A stretch of 64,000 nucleotides of DNA from assembly GCA_027214345.1 (NCBI GenBank), contig JAPWHR010000001.1, positions 310,001 to 374,000 of the forward strand. The letters are read 5' to 3'. Both the position numbers and the translations under genes were made by a program. Under the pieces are notes generated by a model. It saw only the letters and a program-made list of their open reading frames with translations. It was not told the DNA's origin and did not search any database. Origin of the DNA: Comamonadaceae bacterium G21597-S1. GTDB lineage: Bacteria > Pseudomonadota > Gammaproteobacteria > Burkholderiales > Burkholderiaceae_C. Positions 47,735 to 58,725 of the stretch are shown here, in pieces; position 1 is the first letter of the stretch; each line of letters begins with the position of its first letter.

Positions 47735-48875
47735 ACATGCCGTGCTGATCGGACGGGTCTGGCGCGATGGCCTGGGCCCGAGCCTGGTGCAGATCACGGC
47801 CGACGACGTGACCGACCTGTCCCACCTGGCGCCGACCTGCGCGGAACTGCTCGAGCTGCCGGATGCCGCAGCCAGGGTGCAGGCCGCGAAGGGACAGCGG
47901 ATCGGCGCGACTGCCGACATCCTGGCCAACTCCCACGCGGACCGCCGCGACCCCGCCCTGCCCTGGTTCCTGGCGCCGTGCGACCTGCAGGCGATCAAGG
48001 CCGCCGGGGTGACCTTCGTGGCCTCGATGCTCGAGCGTGTCATCGAGGAGCAGGCGCGCGGCGACGCCAGCCGCGCCGAATCGGTGCGCCGCTCGGTGGT
48101 GGCCGTGATCGGCGACAACCTGCGCAGCATCCGGCCCGGATCGCCGCAGGCCGCGCAGTTGCGCGAGGTGCTGATCGCGCAGGGTGTCTGGTCGCAGTAC
48201 CTGGAGGTCGGCATCGGCGAAGACGCCGAGATCTTCACCAAATCGCAGCCCATGAGCGCCGTGGGCATCGGCGCCGAGATCGGCCTGCATCCCAAGAGCG
48301 CCTGGAACAACCCCGAGCCCGAGATCGTGCTGGCCGTGAACAGCCGCGGCGAAACCGTCGGCTGCACGCTGGGCAACGACGTCAACCTGCGCGACTTCGA
48401 AGGCCGCAGTGCCTTGTTGCTGGGCAAGGCCAAGGACAACAACGCGTCGGCCGCGATCGGCCCTTTCATCCGGCTGTTCGACGCGCATTTCGGCATCGAC
48501 GACGTGCGCCGCTGCGAACTGTCGATGCGGGTCACCGGCGCCAACGGCTTCGACATGCATGGCGCCAGCAGCCTGGCCATGATCAGCCGCGACCCGCTGG
48601 ACCTGGTCGAGCAGGCCATGGGCGACGCAGACTGCCGTACGCACCAGTATCCGGACGGCTTCATGTTGTACCTGGGCACCATGTTCGCGCCCACACAGGA
48701 CCGCCATGGCCCCGGCCAGGGCTTCACCCATGAAATCGGCGACGAGGTCGCGGTGTCGACACCGGCCCTGGGCACGCTGGTCAACCGCGTCAACCATGCG
48801 AACCGGGTCGCCCCCTGGAACTACGGCGCCGCGGCCCTGATGCGCGATCTGGCCCGGCGCGGACTGCTGGCATAA
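47685..48875 (+). CDS. Fumarylacetoacetate hydrolase (FAH) family protein
   Basis: This is a 396-residue enzyme with a FAH-type C-terminal domain: the metal-binding EIGLHPKSAWNNPEPEIVLAVN region near 199-220 and DVNLRDFEGR near 231-240. The long variable N-terminus resembles the branch that includes 2-keto-3-deoxy-D-arabinonate dehydratase, whose members split or dehydrate 2-keto acids. The substrate is unknown. It overlaps the winged-helix regulator gene by 50 nt and would be its co-transcribed target. The next gene on the strand, an FKBP, is 121 nt away. Confidence 0.8.
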   Translation: MQQILSRAASLLPQDHEHAVLIGRVWRDGLGPSLVQITADDVTDLSHLAPTCAELLELPDAAARVQAAKGQRIGATADILANSHADRRDPALPWFLAPCDLQAIKAAGVTFVASMLERVIEEQARGDASRAESVRRSVVAVIGDNLRSIRPGSPQAAQLREVLIAQGVWSQYLEVGIGEDAEIFTKSQPMSAVGIGAEIGLHPKSAWNNPEPEIVLAVNSRGETVGCTLGNDVNLRDFEGRSALLLGKAKDNNASAAIGPFIRLFDAHFGIDDVRRCELSMRVTGANGFDMHGASSLAMISRDPLDLVEQAMGDADCRTHQYPDGFMLYLGTMFAPTQDRHGPGQGFTHEIGDEVAVSTPALGTLVNRVNHANRVAPWNYGAAALMRDLARRGLLA

Positions 48876-48996
48876 TTTCAGGCTTTCCCCGGCCGGCGCC
48901 CCGCGCGAGCGGCCGTCTCGCGCCACACCGCTTGTCCTGCCCGCCAGTTCCGCCCCTCGGTGTGCCGCCCGTTCACACATCCGATTGGAGAGCCCC

Positions 48997-49350
48997 ATGA
49001 TCACGACCGCATCCGGACTGCAATATCTCGACACCACCACCGGCGACGGCCCGCAGGCAGCGCCGGGCCAGCAGGTCACGGTGCACTACACCGGCTGGCT
49101 CTATGCCGACGACACCCAGGGTGCCAAGTTCGACTCCAGCAAGGACCGTGGCGATCCCTTCGCGTTCTCGCTCGGCGCCGGCATGGTGATCCGCGGCTGG
49201 GACGAAGGCGTGGCCGGCATGAAGGTCGGTGGTGCCCGCACGCTGATCATCCCGCCCGCACTCGGTTACGGTGCCCGCGGCGCCGGCGGCGTGATTCCGC
49301 CCAACGCCACGCTCAAGTTCGACGTCGAATTGCTGGGCGTATCGGGCTGA
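48997..49350 (+). CDS. FKBP-type peptidyl-prolyl cis-trans isomerase
   Basis: This is a single-domain FKBP of 117 residues. It has VTVHYTGWLYADDTQGAKFDSS near 27-48, FSLGAGMVIRGWDEGVAGMKVGG near 56-78 and the closing IPPNATLKFDVELL near 99-112, the full set of active-site aromatics. There is no signal peptide or insert-in-flap domain, so it is a cytoplasmic minimal FKBP. TTGGAG lies 7 nt before the ATG. It precedes the grpE-dnaK-dnaJ block. Confidence 0.9.
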   Translation: MITTASGLQYLDTTTGDGPQAAPGQQVTVHYTGWLYADDTQGAKFDSSKDRGDPFAFSLGAGMVIRGWDEGVAGMKVGGARTLIIPPALGYGARGAGGVIPPNATLKFDVELLGVSG

Positions 49351-49419
49351 TCCGATACCCGTGCGCGGCGCCCGGCCGACGGCCGGCCGCGCGGCGGACG
49401 CGCCATTCGTCCATGTTCA

Positions 49420-49442
49420 CGGCAGGGTCTTGAATCCTGCCG
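49420..49442 (+). promoter_or_regulatory. Hairpin before grpE enclosing a CTTGAA heat-shock -35
   Basis: CGGCAGG/CCTGCCG make a seven-base-pair stem whose loop holds CTTGAA (49429-49434). A CACCAACT sequence 14 nt later is a poor match to the sigma-32 -10. It may be a weak heat-shock promoter or only a hairpin after the FKBP gene. Confidence 0.3.
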
Positions 49443-49510
49443 AACCGGCACCAACTGCGCCCTATCGTCCCTCCAGCACCGCATTGCCTGCGATTTCGTG
49501 AATTCAACGC

Positions 49511-50071
49511 ATGTCTGACCACAAACAACCCGACACCCCCCAACCGGCCCAGGAATACCAGAGCACCGAAGAAATGGTCGCCGCACAGGCGGCCCAGGAG
49601 TCGGATCTGCTCGCCAAGACGCAGGCCGACCTCGCCGCCCTGCAGGCCAAAAGCGCCGAACTGGCCGACCAGTACCTGCGCGCCAAGGCCGAGGCCGAGA
49701 ACGCCCGCCGCCGTGCCGAAGAAGAGATCGCCAAGACGCGCAAGTTCGCCGTCGAGAGTTTTGCCGAGAACATGCTGCCGGTCATCGACAGCCTGGAAGC
49801 GGGCCTGGTGATCAAGGACGCGACGCTCGAGCAGATCCGCGAGGGCGCCCAGGCCACGCTGCGCCAGCTGATGTCGGCCCTCGAACGCAGCAAGGTGCTG
49901 CAGATCGACCCCAAGGCCGGCGACAAGTTCGACCCGCACCAGCACCAGGCGATCTCGGTGGCGCCCAGCGAGCAGGAAGCCAACACCATCGTCAACGTGC
50001 TGCAAAAGGGCTACCTGATTGCCGATCGCGTCTTGCGCCCTGCCCTGGTGGTGGTGGCAGGCCCGAAATAA
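49511..50071 (+). CDS. grpE: Nucleotide exchange factor GrpE
   Basis: GrpE releases ADP from DnaK. The 186-residue product has the long N-terminal dimer coiled coil (about residues 30-90, with [20 protein letters not shown]), then [21 protein letters not shown], and the C-terminal beta-wing with [10 protein letters not shown] near 138-147 and the final [17 protein letters not shown]. Order and spacing place it with dnaK, 104 nt downstream. Confidence 0.97.
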   Translation: MSDHKQPDTPQPAQEYQSTEEMVAAQAAQESDLLAKTQADLAALQAKSAELADQYLRAKAEAENARRRAEEEIAKTRKFAVESFAENMLPVIDSLEAGLVIKDATLEQIREGAQATLRQLMSALERSKVLQIDPKAGDKFDPHQHQAISVAPSEQEANTIVNVLQKGYLIADRVLRPALVVVAGPK

Positions 50072-50074
50072 ATC

Positions 50075-50102
50075 CTTGAAAAACGCGGGCTTATCCGCAC
50101 AT
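50075..50102 (+). promoter_or_regulatory. Heat-shock (sigma-32) promoter of dnaK
   Basis: CTTGAA (50075-50080), 14 nt, CCGCACAT (50095-50102) fits the sigma-32 pattern CTTGAA-N13/14-CCCCATnT well. It starts 4 nt after the grpE stop, so dnaK can be induced separately from grpE. Confidence 0.55.
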
Positions 50103-50175
50103 CAGGATCAGGATAGATCAGTCAATCACGCACGGCGGTGCCAGAAGCACGACCCGGGCAAATTTGGAGAAAAAA

Positions 50176-52143
<1,968 letters not shown>

Positions 52144-52171
52144 TGGAACCCGGCCTTGATGGCTCCACCGA

Positions 52172-52205
52172 CGCCGCGTTCGGGGGTTCGTCCCCCGGCG
52201 CGGCG
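52172..52205 (+). other. Strong intercistronic hairpin between dnaK and dnaJ
   Basis: Outer arms CGCCGCG/CGCGGCG and inner arms CGGGGG/CCCCCG enclose a TTCGT loop, 13 base pairs with one small internal bulge. There is no T-run, so it is more likely an mRNA-stability or processing element than a terminator. Confidence 0.6.
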
Positions 52206-52278
52206 CTCTGCTTTGAATGAGCGAGCGCGTGCACCAGCCTGCAGGCCTGCACGCAAGCGCTGACCGAGAACGACGACG

Positions 52279-53415
52279 ATGTCCAAGAAAGACTACTACG
52301 AAACCCTGGGGGTTCCCAAGAACGCCTCGGACGACGAGATCAAGAAGGCCTATCGCAAACATGCGATGAAGCACCACCCGGACCGCAACCAGGGCGAAAC
52401 CTCCAAGGTTGCCGAGGAGAAGTTCAAGGAGTGCAAGGAAGCTTACGAGATGTTGTCCGATCCGCAGAAGCGGGCGGCCTACGACCAGTACGGCCACGCC
52501 GGCGTGGATCCGAACATGCGCGGCGGTCCGGGCGCGGAGGGTTTCGGCGGTTTTGCCGAGGCCTTCGGCGACATCTTCGGCGACATGTTCGGCCAGCAGC
52601 GCGGGCGTGGTGCCGGCGGGCGACAGGTGTTTCGCGGCGGCGACCTCAGTTATGCGATGGAGATCACGCTCGAGGAGGCGGCCCGCGGCAAGGATGCGCA
52701 GATCCGCATTCCCAGCTGGGAGTCCTGCGACACCTGCCACGGATCGGGCGCCAAGCCCGGCACCCAGGTCAAGACCTGCGGCACCTGCGGCGGCGCCGGT
52801 GCGGTGCAGATGCGCCAGGGCTTCTTCAGCGTGCAGCAGACCTGCCCGACCTGCCGCGGCGCCGGCAAGGTGATTCCGGAGCCCTGCACGGCCTGCCACG
52901 GCCAGGGCCGGATCAAGAAACAGAAGACGCTCGAGGTCAAGATTCCGGCGGGCATCGACGGCGGCATGCGGATCCGCAGCACCGGCAACGGCGAACCCGG
53001 CACCAACGGCGGCCCGCCCGGTGACCTGTATATCGAGATCCGGCTCAAGAAACACGACATCTTCGAGCGCGACGGCGACGACCTGCACTGCTCGGTGCCG
53101 ATCAGCATCATCACCGCGTCACTCGGCGGAGAGATCGAGGTGCCCACGCTGGCCGGCAAAGCGGCGATCGACATTCCCGAAGGCACGCAGACCGGCAAGC
53201 AGTTCCGGCTGCGCGGCAAGGGCATCAAGGGCGTGCGGGCCAGTTATCCCGGCGACCTGTATTGCCACATCCTGGTCGAGACGCCGGTCAAGCTCAACGA
53301 AGCGCAGCGCAAGCTGCTGCGCGAACTCGACGAGTCGTTCCAGAAAGGTGCCGGCAAGCATTCGCCCAGCGGCGACAGCTGGACCGACCGGCTGAAGAAC
53401 TTCTTCACGTCCTGA
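52279..53415 (+). CDS. dnaJ: Co-chaperone DnaJ (Hsp40)
   Basis: DnaJ delivers clients to DnaK and stimulates its ATPase. The 378-residue product has the J domain with HPD at 33-35. A Gly/Phe region follows near 75-115. The four zinc repeats are [24 protein letters not shown] and CTACHGQG, at about 149-209. A C-terminal substrate domain runs to 378. It closes the grpE-dnaK-dnaJ cluster and converges with tctA at a bidirectional terminator. Confidence 0.98.
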   Translation: MSKKDYYETLGVPKNASDDEIKKAYRKHAMKHHPDRNQGETSKVAEEKFKECKEAYEMLSDPQKRAAYDQYGHAGVDPNMRGGPGAEGFGGFAEAFGDIFGDMFGQQRGRGAGGRQVFRGGDLSYAMEITLEEAARGKDAQIRIPSWESCDTCHGSGAKPGTQVKTCGTCGGAGAVQMRQGFFSVQQTCPTCRGAGKVIPEPCTACHGQGRIKKQKTLEVKIPAGIDGGMRIRSTGNGEPGTNGGPPGDLYIEIRLKKHDIFERDGDDLHCSVPISIITASLGGEIEVPTLAGKAAIDIPEGTQTGKQFRLRGKGIKGVRASYPGDLYCHILVETPVKLNEAQRKLLRELDESFQKGAGKHSPSGDSWTDRLKNFFTS

Positions 53416-53560
53416 ACGCAAAGACGCCCCCCGTCTGTCCGGCTTCACTTCGTGTAAGCCGGCCGAACCCCCCACTGAGGGGCGCCCCTACGGCCTGGCA
53501 GAGCCAGTTCCGTGGGGCCCCGCTTGCCTGCTTCTCACCTTCTTGAGGATTCGTGGGCAG
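53416..53560. repeat. Possible interspersed intergenic repeat
   Basis: The first part of the dnaJ-tctA gap holds short GC-rich inverted segments (ACCCCCCACTGAGGGGCGCC, GCCTGGCAGAGCCAG, GTGGGGCCCCGC). They resemble non-coding repeat blocks I recall between genes in some Burkholderiales genomes. One copy in this window cannot prove that it is repeated. Confidence 0.3.
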
Positions 53561-53607
53561 TGGGTGGCGCCCAGCGCAGCAAAGAACGGATACCAGCGCA
53601 CGTCGAC

Positions 53608-53643
53608 AATGCAAATGGCCGAAGCTTGTCGGCCTTTTGCATT
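53608..53643. terminator. Bidirectional terminator between dnaJ and tctA
   Basis: AATGCAAA-t-GGCCGA pairs with TCGGCC-t-TTTGCATT around loop AGCTTG. The arms themselves supply the T-rich tails on both strands, fitting the convergent genes. Confidence 0.75.
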
Positions 53644-53665
53644 TGCGCGGCTGCCGCACCCGGCG

Positions 53666-55177
53666 TCAATCCTCGACGAACGCCTCCTCGCGTTTCTTGC
53701 GCACCGCCGGCGACAGCACGATGATCAGCAGCAAGGCGGCGATGGCCAGCAGGCTGGCCGACAGGCCACGCGTGAAGAACACGGTCCAGTCGCCGCGCGA
53801 CAGCAGCAGCGCGCGGCGCAGGTTCTCCTCCATCATCGGCCCCAGGATCAGCCCGAGGACCAGCGGCGCCGGTTCGATGCCCAGCTTGATGAAGGCATAA
53901 CCCAGGATGCCGAACAGGCCCACCATCCAGATGTCGAAGGTGTTGTTGTTGGTCGAATACACGCCGATGGCGCAGAACATCACGATGGCCGGGAACAGCC
54001 AACGATAAGGCACGGTCAGCAACTTGATCCACAGGCCGATCAGCGGCAGGTTCAGGATCACCAGCATGGCGTTGCCGATCCACATCGACGCGATCAGGCC
54101 CCAGAACAGCTCCGGGTTGCTGGTCATCACCTGCGGGCCGGGCTGGATGTTGTGGATGGTCATCGCGCCGACCATCAGCGCCATCACGGCATTGGGCGGA
54201 ATACCCAGCGTCAGCAGCGGGATGAACGAGGTCTGCGATGCCGCGTTGTTGGCTGCCTCGGGCCCCGCCACACCGCGGATATTGCCGGTGCCGAACGGCA
54301 CTTCTCCAGCGCGCGCCTTGACTTTCTTCTCGATGGTGTAGGCGGCAAAGGCCGACATGGTGGCGCCGCCACCGGGCAGGATGCCCAGCGCCGAGCCCAG
54401 CACCGTGCCGCGCATCACCGCGGGCGCCATGTTGCGGAAGTCCTCGCGCGTGGGCATCAGGCTCTTGACGTCGGCCGAGAACACCTCGCGCTGGCTGGCC
54501 GGCTTGCCCAGGTTGCTGATGATCTCGCCGTAACCGAACACACCCATCGCGATCGCCAACAGGCTGATGCCGTCGGTGAGTTCGGGGATGTCGAAGCTGT
54601 AGCGCGCCACGCCGGAGTTCACGTCGGTGCCGACCAGGCCCATCATCAGGCCCAGCAAGATGACGCCGACCGACTTCAGGATGGAGCCCGAGGCCAGCAC
54701 GATGGCGCCGATCAGGCCCAGCACCATCAGCGAGAAATATTCGGCCGGTCCGAACAGGAAGGCCACCTCGGTCAGCGGAATCGCGAAACCGGCGAGCACC
54801 AGGGTGCCAACGCAACCGGCGAAGAACGAACCGAGACCGGCGGCCGCCAGTGCCGGGCCCGCCCTGCCCTGGCGCGCCATCTGGTAACCATCGATCACCG
54901 TGACCACGGACGACGCCTCTCCCGGCAGGTTGACCAGGATGGCCGTGGTGGAGCCGCCGTATTGCGCGCCGTAATAGATGCCAGCCAGCATGATCAGTGC
55001 CGACACCGGCGGCAACGCATAGGTGGCGGGCAGCAACATGGCGATGGTTGCCAGCGGGCCGATGCCGGGCAACACACCGATCAGCGTACCCATCAGGCAG
55101 CCGATGAACGCATACAGCAGGTTGATCGGCGTGAACGCAACGCCGAACCCGATCGACAGGTGGGAAAACAATTCCAT
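53666..55177 (-). CDS. tctA: Tripartite tricarboxylate transporter large permease TctA
   Basis: TctA is the large membrane subunit of a TTT transporter. The 503-residue product has about twelve helices and the family motifs GVLPGIGPLATIAMLLP near 35-50, GGSTTAILVNLPGEASSVVT near 72-92, and GILPGGGATMSAFAAY near 265-280 (the paired GxPGxGG loops). tctB lies 13 nt upstream. There is no tctC gene beside them, although two Bug-type receptors occur elsewhere in the window. Confidence 0.94.
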   Translation of the reverse strand: MELFSHLSIGFGVAFTPINLLYAFIGCLMGTLIGVLPGIGPLATIAMLLPATYALPPVSALIMLAGIYYGAQYGGSTTAILVNLPGEASSVVTVIDGYQMARQGRAGPALAAAGLGSFFAGCVGTLVLAGFAIPLTEVAFLFGPAEYFSLMVLGLIGAIVLASGSILKSVGVILLGLMMGLVGTDVNSGVARYSFDIPELTDGISLLAIAMGVFGYGEIISNLGKPASQREVFSADVKSLMPTREDFRNMAPAVMRGTVLGSALGILPGGGATMSAFAAYTIEKKVKARAGEVPFGTGNIRGVAGPEAANNAASQTSFIPLLTLGIPPNAVMALMVGAMTIHNIQPGPQVMTSNPELFWGLIASMWIGNAMLVILNLPLIGLWIKLLTVPYRWLFPAIVMFCAIGVYSTNNNTFDIWMVGLFGILGYAFIKLGIEPAPLVLGLILGPMMEENLRRALLLSRGDWTVFFTRGLSASLLAIAALLLIIVLSPAVRKKREEAFVED

Positions 55178-55190
55178 GGTGTGCGCTCCC

Positions 55191-55694
55191 TTAGCCGCTA
55201 ATGAACGCCGGCCAGGCCGGGAACTGCAATGACAGCAGCCAGATGAAGGCGGTGTAACTCAAGGCCGCCAGCACGATGGCCAGGATGAGTACCTCCTTGA
55301 CCTTGAATTCGTCACCCGCATACGCGGCGATGAAGGTCAGCGCGAAGATGGCGGCCATCAGGCCCATATGCGGAAGGCCGATGCTGGGCAGGCCGCCGAG
55401 CAGCACACCGAAGGTCAGATTGGCCAGGATGATGAAGAACAGCGGCTTCCAGGCAATGCTGCCCACCGGGTCGCCATCCTCGGTTTCCACCACCAGCGAC
55501 AGGAACATGACGACCAGGCCGACCACCGCCAGCAGGATGCCGAGCATCAGCGGAAAGTATCCGGGCCCCATGCGCGACGCATCGCCGATCTTGTAATTGG
55601 TGGCGCCCCAGGCAAAACCCACGCCCACCACCATGAATAACAGGCCAGAGAAAAAGTCTTTCTGGCTCTTGATTCGCGTCGCCGTTCTTGTCAT
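55191..55694 (-). CDS. tctB: Tripartite tricarboxylate transporter small permease TctB
   Basis: This is a 167-residue membrane protein with four helices, near 15-35, 48-68, 85-120 and 130-158. It has the TctB opening DFFSGLLFMVVGVGFAW and the MGPGYFPLMLG loop (near 42-52) conserved in the family. It is translated just before TctA. A GGTTAACA/TGTTACC dyad lies about 125 nt upstream of its start and may be a regulatory site. Confidence 0.9.
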   Translation of the reverse strand: MTRTATRIKSQKDFFSGLLFMVVGVGFAWGATNYKIGDASRMGPGYFPLMLGILLAVVGLVVMFLSLVVETEDGDPVGSIAWKPLFFIILANLTFGVLLGGLPSIGLPHMGLMAAIFALTFIAAYAGDEFKVKEVLILAIVLAALSYTAFIWLLSLQFPAWPAFISG

Positions 55695-56189
55695 CCGTCT
55701 CTTTTGTCGTTGGGCAGCCCCGCTGCCGTGTTGTACATCTGCCGCGTCGCTCGATCGCGCACGGACAGCCGCATCTGACTGCGCCGCCCGCCCGCGGACG
55801 ACCAGCGCAGACGTGGAAGGTTAACAGCAGTGTTACCGCTGGCAGCACCGAAAAGCGCGCGGCCGGCACCCGCCCGCGCGCCTCGCACCGTCCCTGCAGG
55901 CCTGCGCGCAGAGGTTGCACACAGGGAGATCCCGGATCGATCGAGGTCAAGCCGGACCGTTTCGCCATGACAAGATCAGCATGGAACGATGCAAGATTCG
56001 CATGAACTAGCGCCAGGCGCAGCAGATACCGGCCGCCCTCGGCGATGCGCACGCCCGGCATCACTGACTGCGTGCGGGGGCGGGGCCGCCGGGCATCACG
56101 CACGTTCGCCACGGCCAGTCGTGCCCGAGAATGCAGCGATACGCGGTGCCGACGGCAACCGCGGCACGACGACCCACCAAGGAGACCCC
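55695..56189. other. Non-coding region between tctB and the beta-CASP gene
   Basis: This 495-nt stretch between divergent genes has no ORF that I believe. The only structure I note is the inverted repeat GGTTAACA-gcag-TGTTACC at 55819-55837. The promoters of tctB and the beta-CASP gene must lie here but are not obvious. Confidence 0.5.
55819..55837. promoter_or_regulatory. Inverted repeat upstream of tctBA
   Basis: GGTTAACA, gcag, TGTTACC is symmetrical apart from one extra T. It could bind a dimeric regulator of the transporter; no regulator gene is adjacent. Confidence 0.3.
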
Positions 56190-57554
56190 ATGTCCGTGAC
56201 CATCACCTTCCTGGGCGGAGCCGACACCGTCACCGGATCCAAATACCTGGTGGCCCATGACAAGCGGCGGCTGCTGGTGGACTGCGGCATGTTCCAGGGC
56301 GTCAAGCAACTGCGACTGCGCAACTGGGCAGCGCTGCCGGTCGCGCCGGGGCAGATCGATGCGGTGGTGCTGACCCATGCGCACCTGGACCACAGTGGCT
56401 ACCTGCCCTTGCTGGTGCGCGAGGGTTTCACCGGCAATGTCTACGCGACCGCCGCCACGCGCGACCTGTGCAAGATCCTGCTGCCCGACAGTGGCTACCT
56501 GCAGGAAGAGGATGCCGCGTTCGCCAACCGCCACGGGTTCTCCAAACACGCGCCGGCCCGGCCGCTGTATACGCGCAACGATGCGGTGGCCAGCCTCAAG
56601 CAGATCAAGGCCATCGCCTTCGGCCGCACGGTCTCGCCGATGCCGGGCTGGCGCATCACGTTCCAGGAGGCCGGCCACATCCTGGGAGCGGCCAGCGTGT
56701 TGCTGGAGGTGGCGGGTCGGCGCATCCTGTTTTCCGGCGACCTGGGCCGCAGCGACGACCTGATCATGAACCCGCCGGCCAACGCGCCGATGGCCGACAC
56801 CGTGTTGATCGAATCGACCTACGGCGACCGAGAACACCCGCACGACGATCTGCTGTCCGAACTGGCTCCCTTGCTCAGGTCGGTCGCCACGCGCGGCGGC
56901 GTGGCGGTCGTGCCGGTGTTTGCGGTCGGTCGCGCGCAGGCCCTGTTGCACGCGATCGCCCTGCTGAAGAACCGGCGCGACATCCCGCGTTCGATGCCGG
57001 TGTTCCTGGACAGCCCGATGGCCGTGCATTCGACCCGGCTGTTCGATCAGCACCCCGGCCTGCACCGGCTCACCGAGAAGCAGTCGCAGGCCCTCACGCG
57101 TGGCGCCACCATGGTGGCCAGCACCGACGAGTCCAAGGCGCTGGCCCGTCGCCACGGGCCGATGGTGATCCTGTCGGCCAGCGGCATGGCCACCGGCGGG
57201 CGGGTGCTGCACCATCTGGCGCATTACCTGGGCGATCACCGCAACATGGTGATCCTGACCGGCTTCCAGGCTCCGGGCACACGGGGCGCGTCACTGGCCG
57301 CCGGAGCGGACACGATACGCATCCATGGACGCGACATACCGGTGCAGGCGGAAGTGGCACAACTGCAGGCGGCCTCGGCCCATGCCGATGCACGCCAGCT
57401 CATCGCCTGGCTGCGCACCATGCCGCAGGCTCCGGGCCAGGTATATGTGGTGCATGGCGAGCGCACGGCATCGGACGAATTGCGCAAGCGCATCAACCAC
57501 GAGCTGGGCTGGCGCGCCGTCGTGCCGGAGCACGGCTCGACCTGGCCGACCTGA
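56190..57554 (+). CDS. Beta-CASP metallo-beta-lactamase RNase-like protein
   Basis: This is a 454-residue zinc-dependent nuclease of the metallo-beta-lactamase/beta-CASP superfamily, the branch with bacterial CPSF-like RNA-processing enzymes. Motif 2 is His63-x-His65-x-Asp67-His68 (THAHLDHSG). The later motifs are EAGHILGAAS near 157-166, FSGDLGR near 182-188, and the beta-CASP blocks PVFAVGRAQ, LSASGMATGGR and SAHAD. AAGGAG lies 5 nt before the ATG. It probably processes or degrades RNA; the target is unknown. Confidence 0.88.
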   Translation: MSVTITFLGGADTVTGSKYLVAHDKRRLLVDCGMFQGVKQLRLRNWAALPVAPGQIDAVVLTHAHLDHSGYLPLLVREGFTGNVYATAATRDLCKILLPDSGYLQEEDAAFANRHGFSKHAPARPLYTRNDAVASLKQIKAIAFGRTVSPMPGWRITFQEAGHILGAASVLLEVAGRRILFSGDLGRSDDLIMNPPANAPMADTVLIESTYGDREHPHDDLLSELAPLLRSVATRGGVAVVPVFAVGRAQALLHAIALLKNRRDIPRSMPVFLDSPMAVHSTRLFDQHPGLHRLTEKQSQALTRGATMVASTDESKALARRHGPMVILSASGMATGGRVLHHLAHYLGDHRNMVILTGFQAPGTRGASLAAGADTIRIHGRDIPVQAEVAQLQAASAHADARQLIAWLRTMPQAPGQVYVVHGERTASDELRKRINHELGWRAVVPEHGSTWPT

Positions 57555-57574
57555 GGCAGCCGGCAAGCGAGCGA

Positions 57575-58666
57575 TCAGAACAGGCTCTGCTGCGCCGATA
57601 ACGCGCCGGGCCTGAACAGATCGAGCGCGAGCGGCCGGCGCTCGCGCCCCAGGCCCAGCCGCGCACAGGCCTTGGCGAAGCGCTGCGCCAGCAACTGCGC
57701 CCAGATGCCCTGGCCCTTCATGCGGGTGGAGAAATCCGCGTCGTAGTCGCGACCGCCGCGCATGTCGCGTATGCGCGCCATGACACGCGCCGCCCGTTGC
57801 GGGTAGTGCAGTTGCAGCCACTCCTGGAACACCACATTGAGTTCCCACGGCAGGCGCAATACGGTGAAAAACGCGCACGTGGCGCCCGCCTGCTCTGCCG
57901 CCTCCAGCACCTGCTCCATGTCGTCGTTGATGAAAGGAATCTGCGGCGCGACGCTGACGCCGACCGGAATGCCGGCATCGGCCAGCGCGCGGATGGTGCG
58001 CAGCCGCCGCTGCGGCGCCGCCGCCCGGGGCTCGAGCGCGCGGGCGAGTGCGCCGTCCAGGGTCGTGATCGTGACATAGACCGCGGCCAGGTTGCGGCGG
58101 GCCATCGGCGCCAGCAGGTCGATGTCGCGCTCGACGCCGCTGCCCTTGGTGACGATGGCCAGCGGATGGTCGCAGCGTGCCAGCAGTTCGATCACCGAGC
58201 GGGTGATCTTCCAGTGGCGCTCGGCCGGCTGGTAGGCGTCGGTCGCCGAGCCGATGACGATCTGGCTGGGCACGTAGGACGCGGCCTGCAGCTCGCGCGA
58301 CAGCGCCGCGGCGATGTCCTGCTTGGCGAAGATGCGGGTTTCGAAGTCCAGGCCGGGCGAGAGGTTCAGGTAGCTGTGGGTCGGGCGCGCGTAACAGTAG
58401 ACACAGCCGTGTTCGCAGCCGCGGTACGGATTGAGGCCGTAGTCGAAATGGATGTCGGGCGACTGGTTGCGGCTGATGGCCTTGCCCACCGCCGTCGGCG
58501 TCACCGTGGTGAGCAGGCGTCCCGTGGCCGGGCGGGATTCCTGCGCATCAAGCGTTCCCCAGCCATCGTCGAAGGCGGCGCGTGCGTCCGCCGCGAAACG
58601 GTGTGCGACGCTGCTGGCCGCACCGCGGCCCTTGATCGACGCCAGCGGAATACGGACCTCAGGCAT
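57575..58666 (-). CDS. PA0069-family radical SAM protein, SplB-like, SOS-box controlled
   Basis: This is a 363-residue radical SAM protein of the PA0069/Rv2578c group, distantly related to spore photoproduct lyase. The iron-sulfur cluster cysteines are C84, C88 and C91 in GCEHGCVYCYARPTH, followed by IGSATDAYQPAE near 148-159. It probably performs radical chemistry on DNA or protein; the reaction is not established in the family. A near-consensus LexA box lies 60 nt upstream of the start, so it is probably induced by DNA damage. The start MPEVRIPLASIKGRG was chosen because GRGAASS is the conserved opening. Confidence 0.88.
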   Translation of the reverse strand: MPEVRIPLASIKGRGAASSVAHRFAADARAAFDDGWGTLDAQESRPATGRLLTTVTPTAVGKAISRNQSPDIHFDYGLNPYRGCEHGCVYCYARPTHSYLNLSPGLDFETRIFAKQDIAAALSRELQAASYVPSQIVIGSATDAYQPAERHWKITRSVIELLARCDHPLAIVTKGSGVERDIDLLAPMARRNLAAVYVTITTLDGALARALEPRAAAPQRRLRTIRALADAGIPVGVSVAPQIPFINDDMEQVLEAAEQAGATCAFFTVLRLPWELNVVFQEWLQLHYPQRAARVMARIRDMRGGRDYDADFSTRMKGQGIWAQLLAQRFAKACARLGLGRERRPLALDLFRPGALSAQQSLF

Positions 58667-58725
58667 GGGCCGGCCCGTACCCGGCCAGGATCGTGGAGCC
58701 CGCACGGCTTGTACTCGAACCGCAG

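Noticed and set aside
49429-49456. CTTGAA-N14-CACCAACT as a full heat-shock promoter for grpE
   Set aside because: The -10 half matches poorly and the -35 lies in a hairpin loop; kept only as a low-confidence feature.
58667-58705. Longer start for the radical SAM protein (13 more residues)
   Set aside because: The conserved N-terminus begins at MPEVRIPLASIKGRG, and the longer form would reach closer to the LexA box and the expected transcript start.
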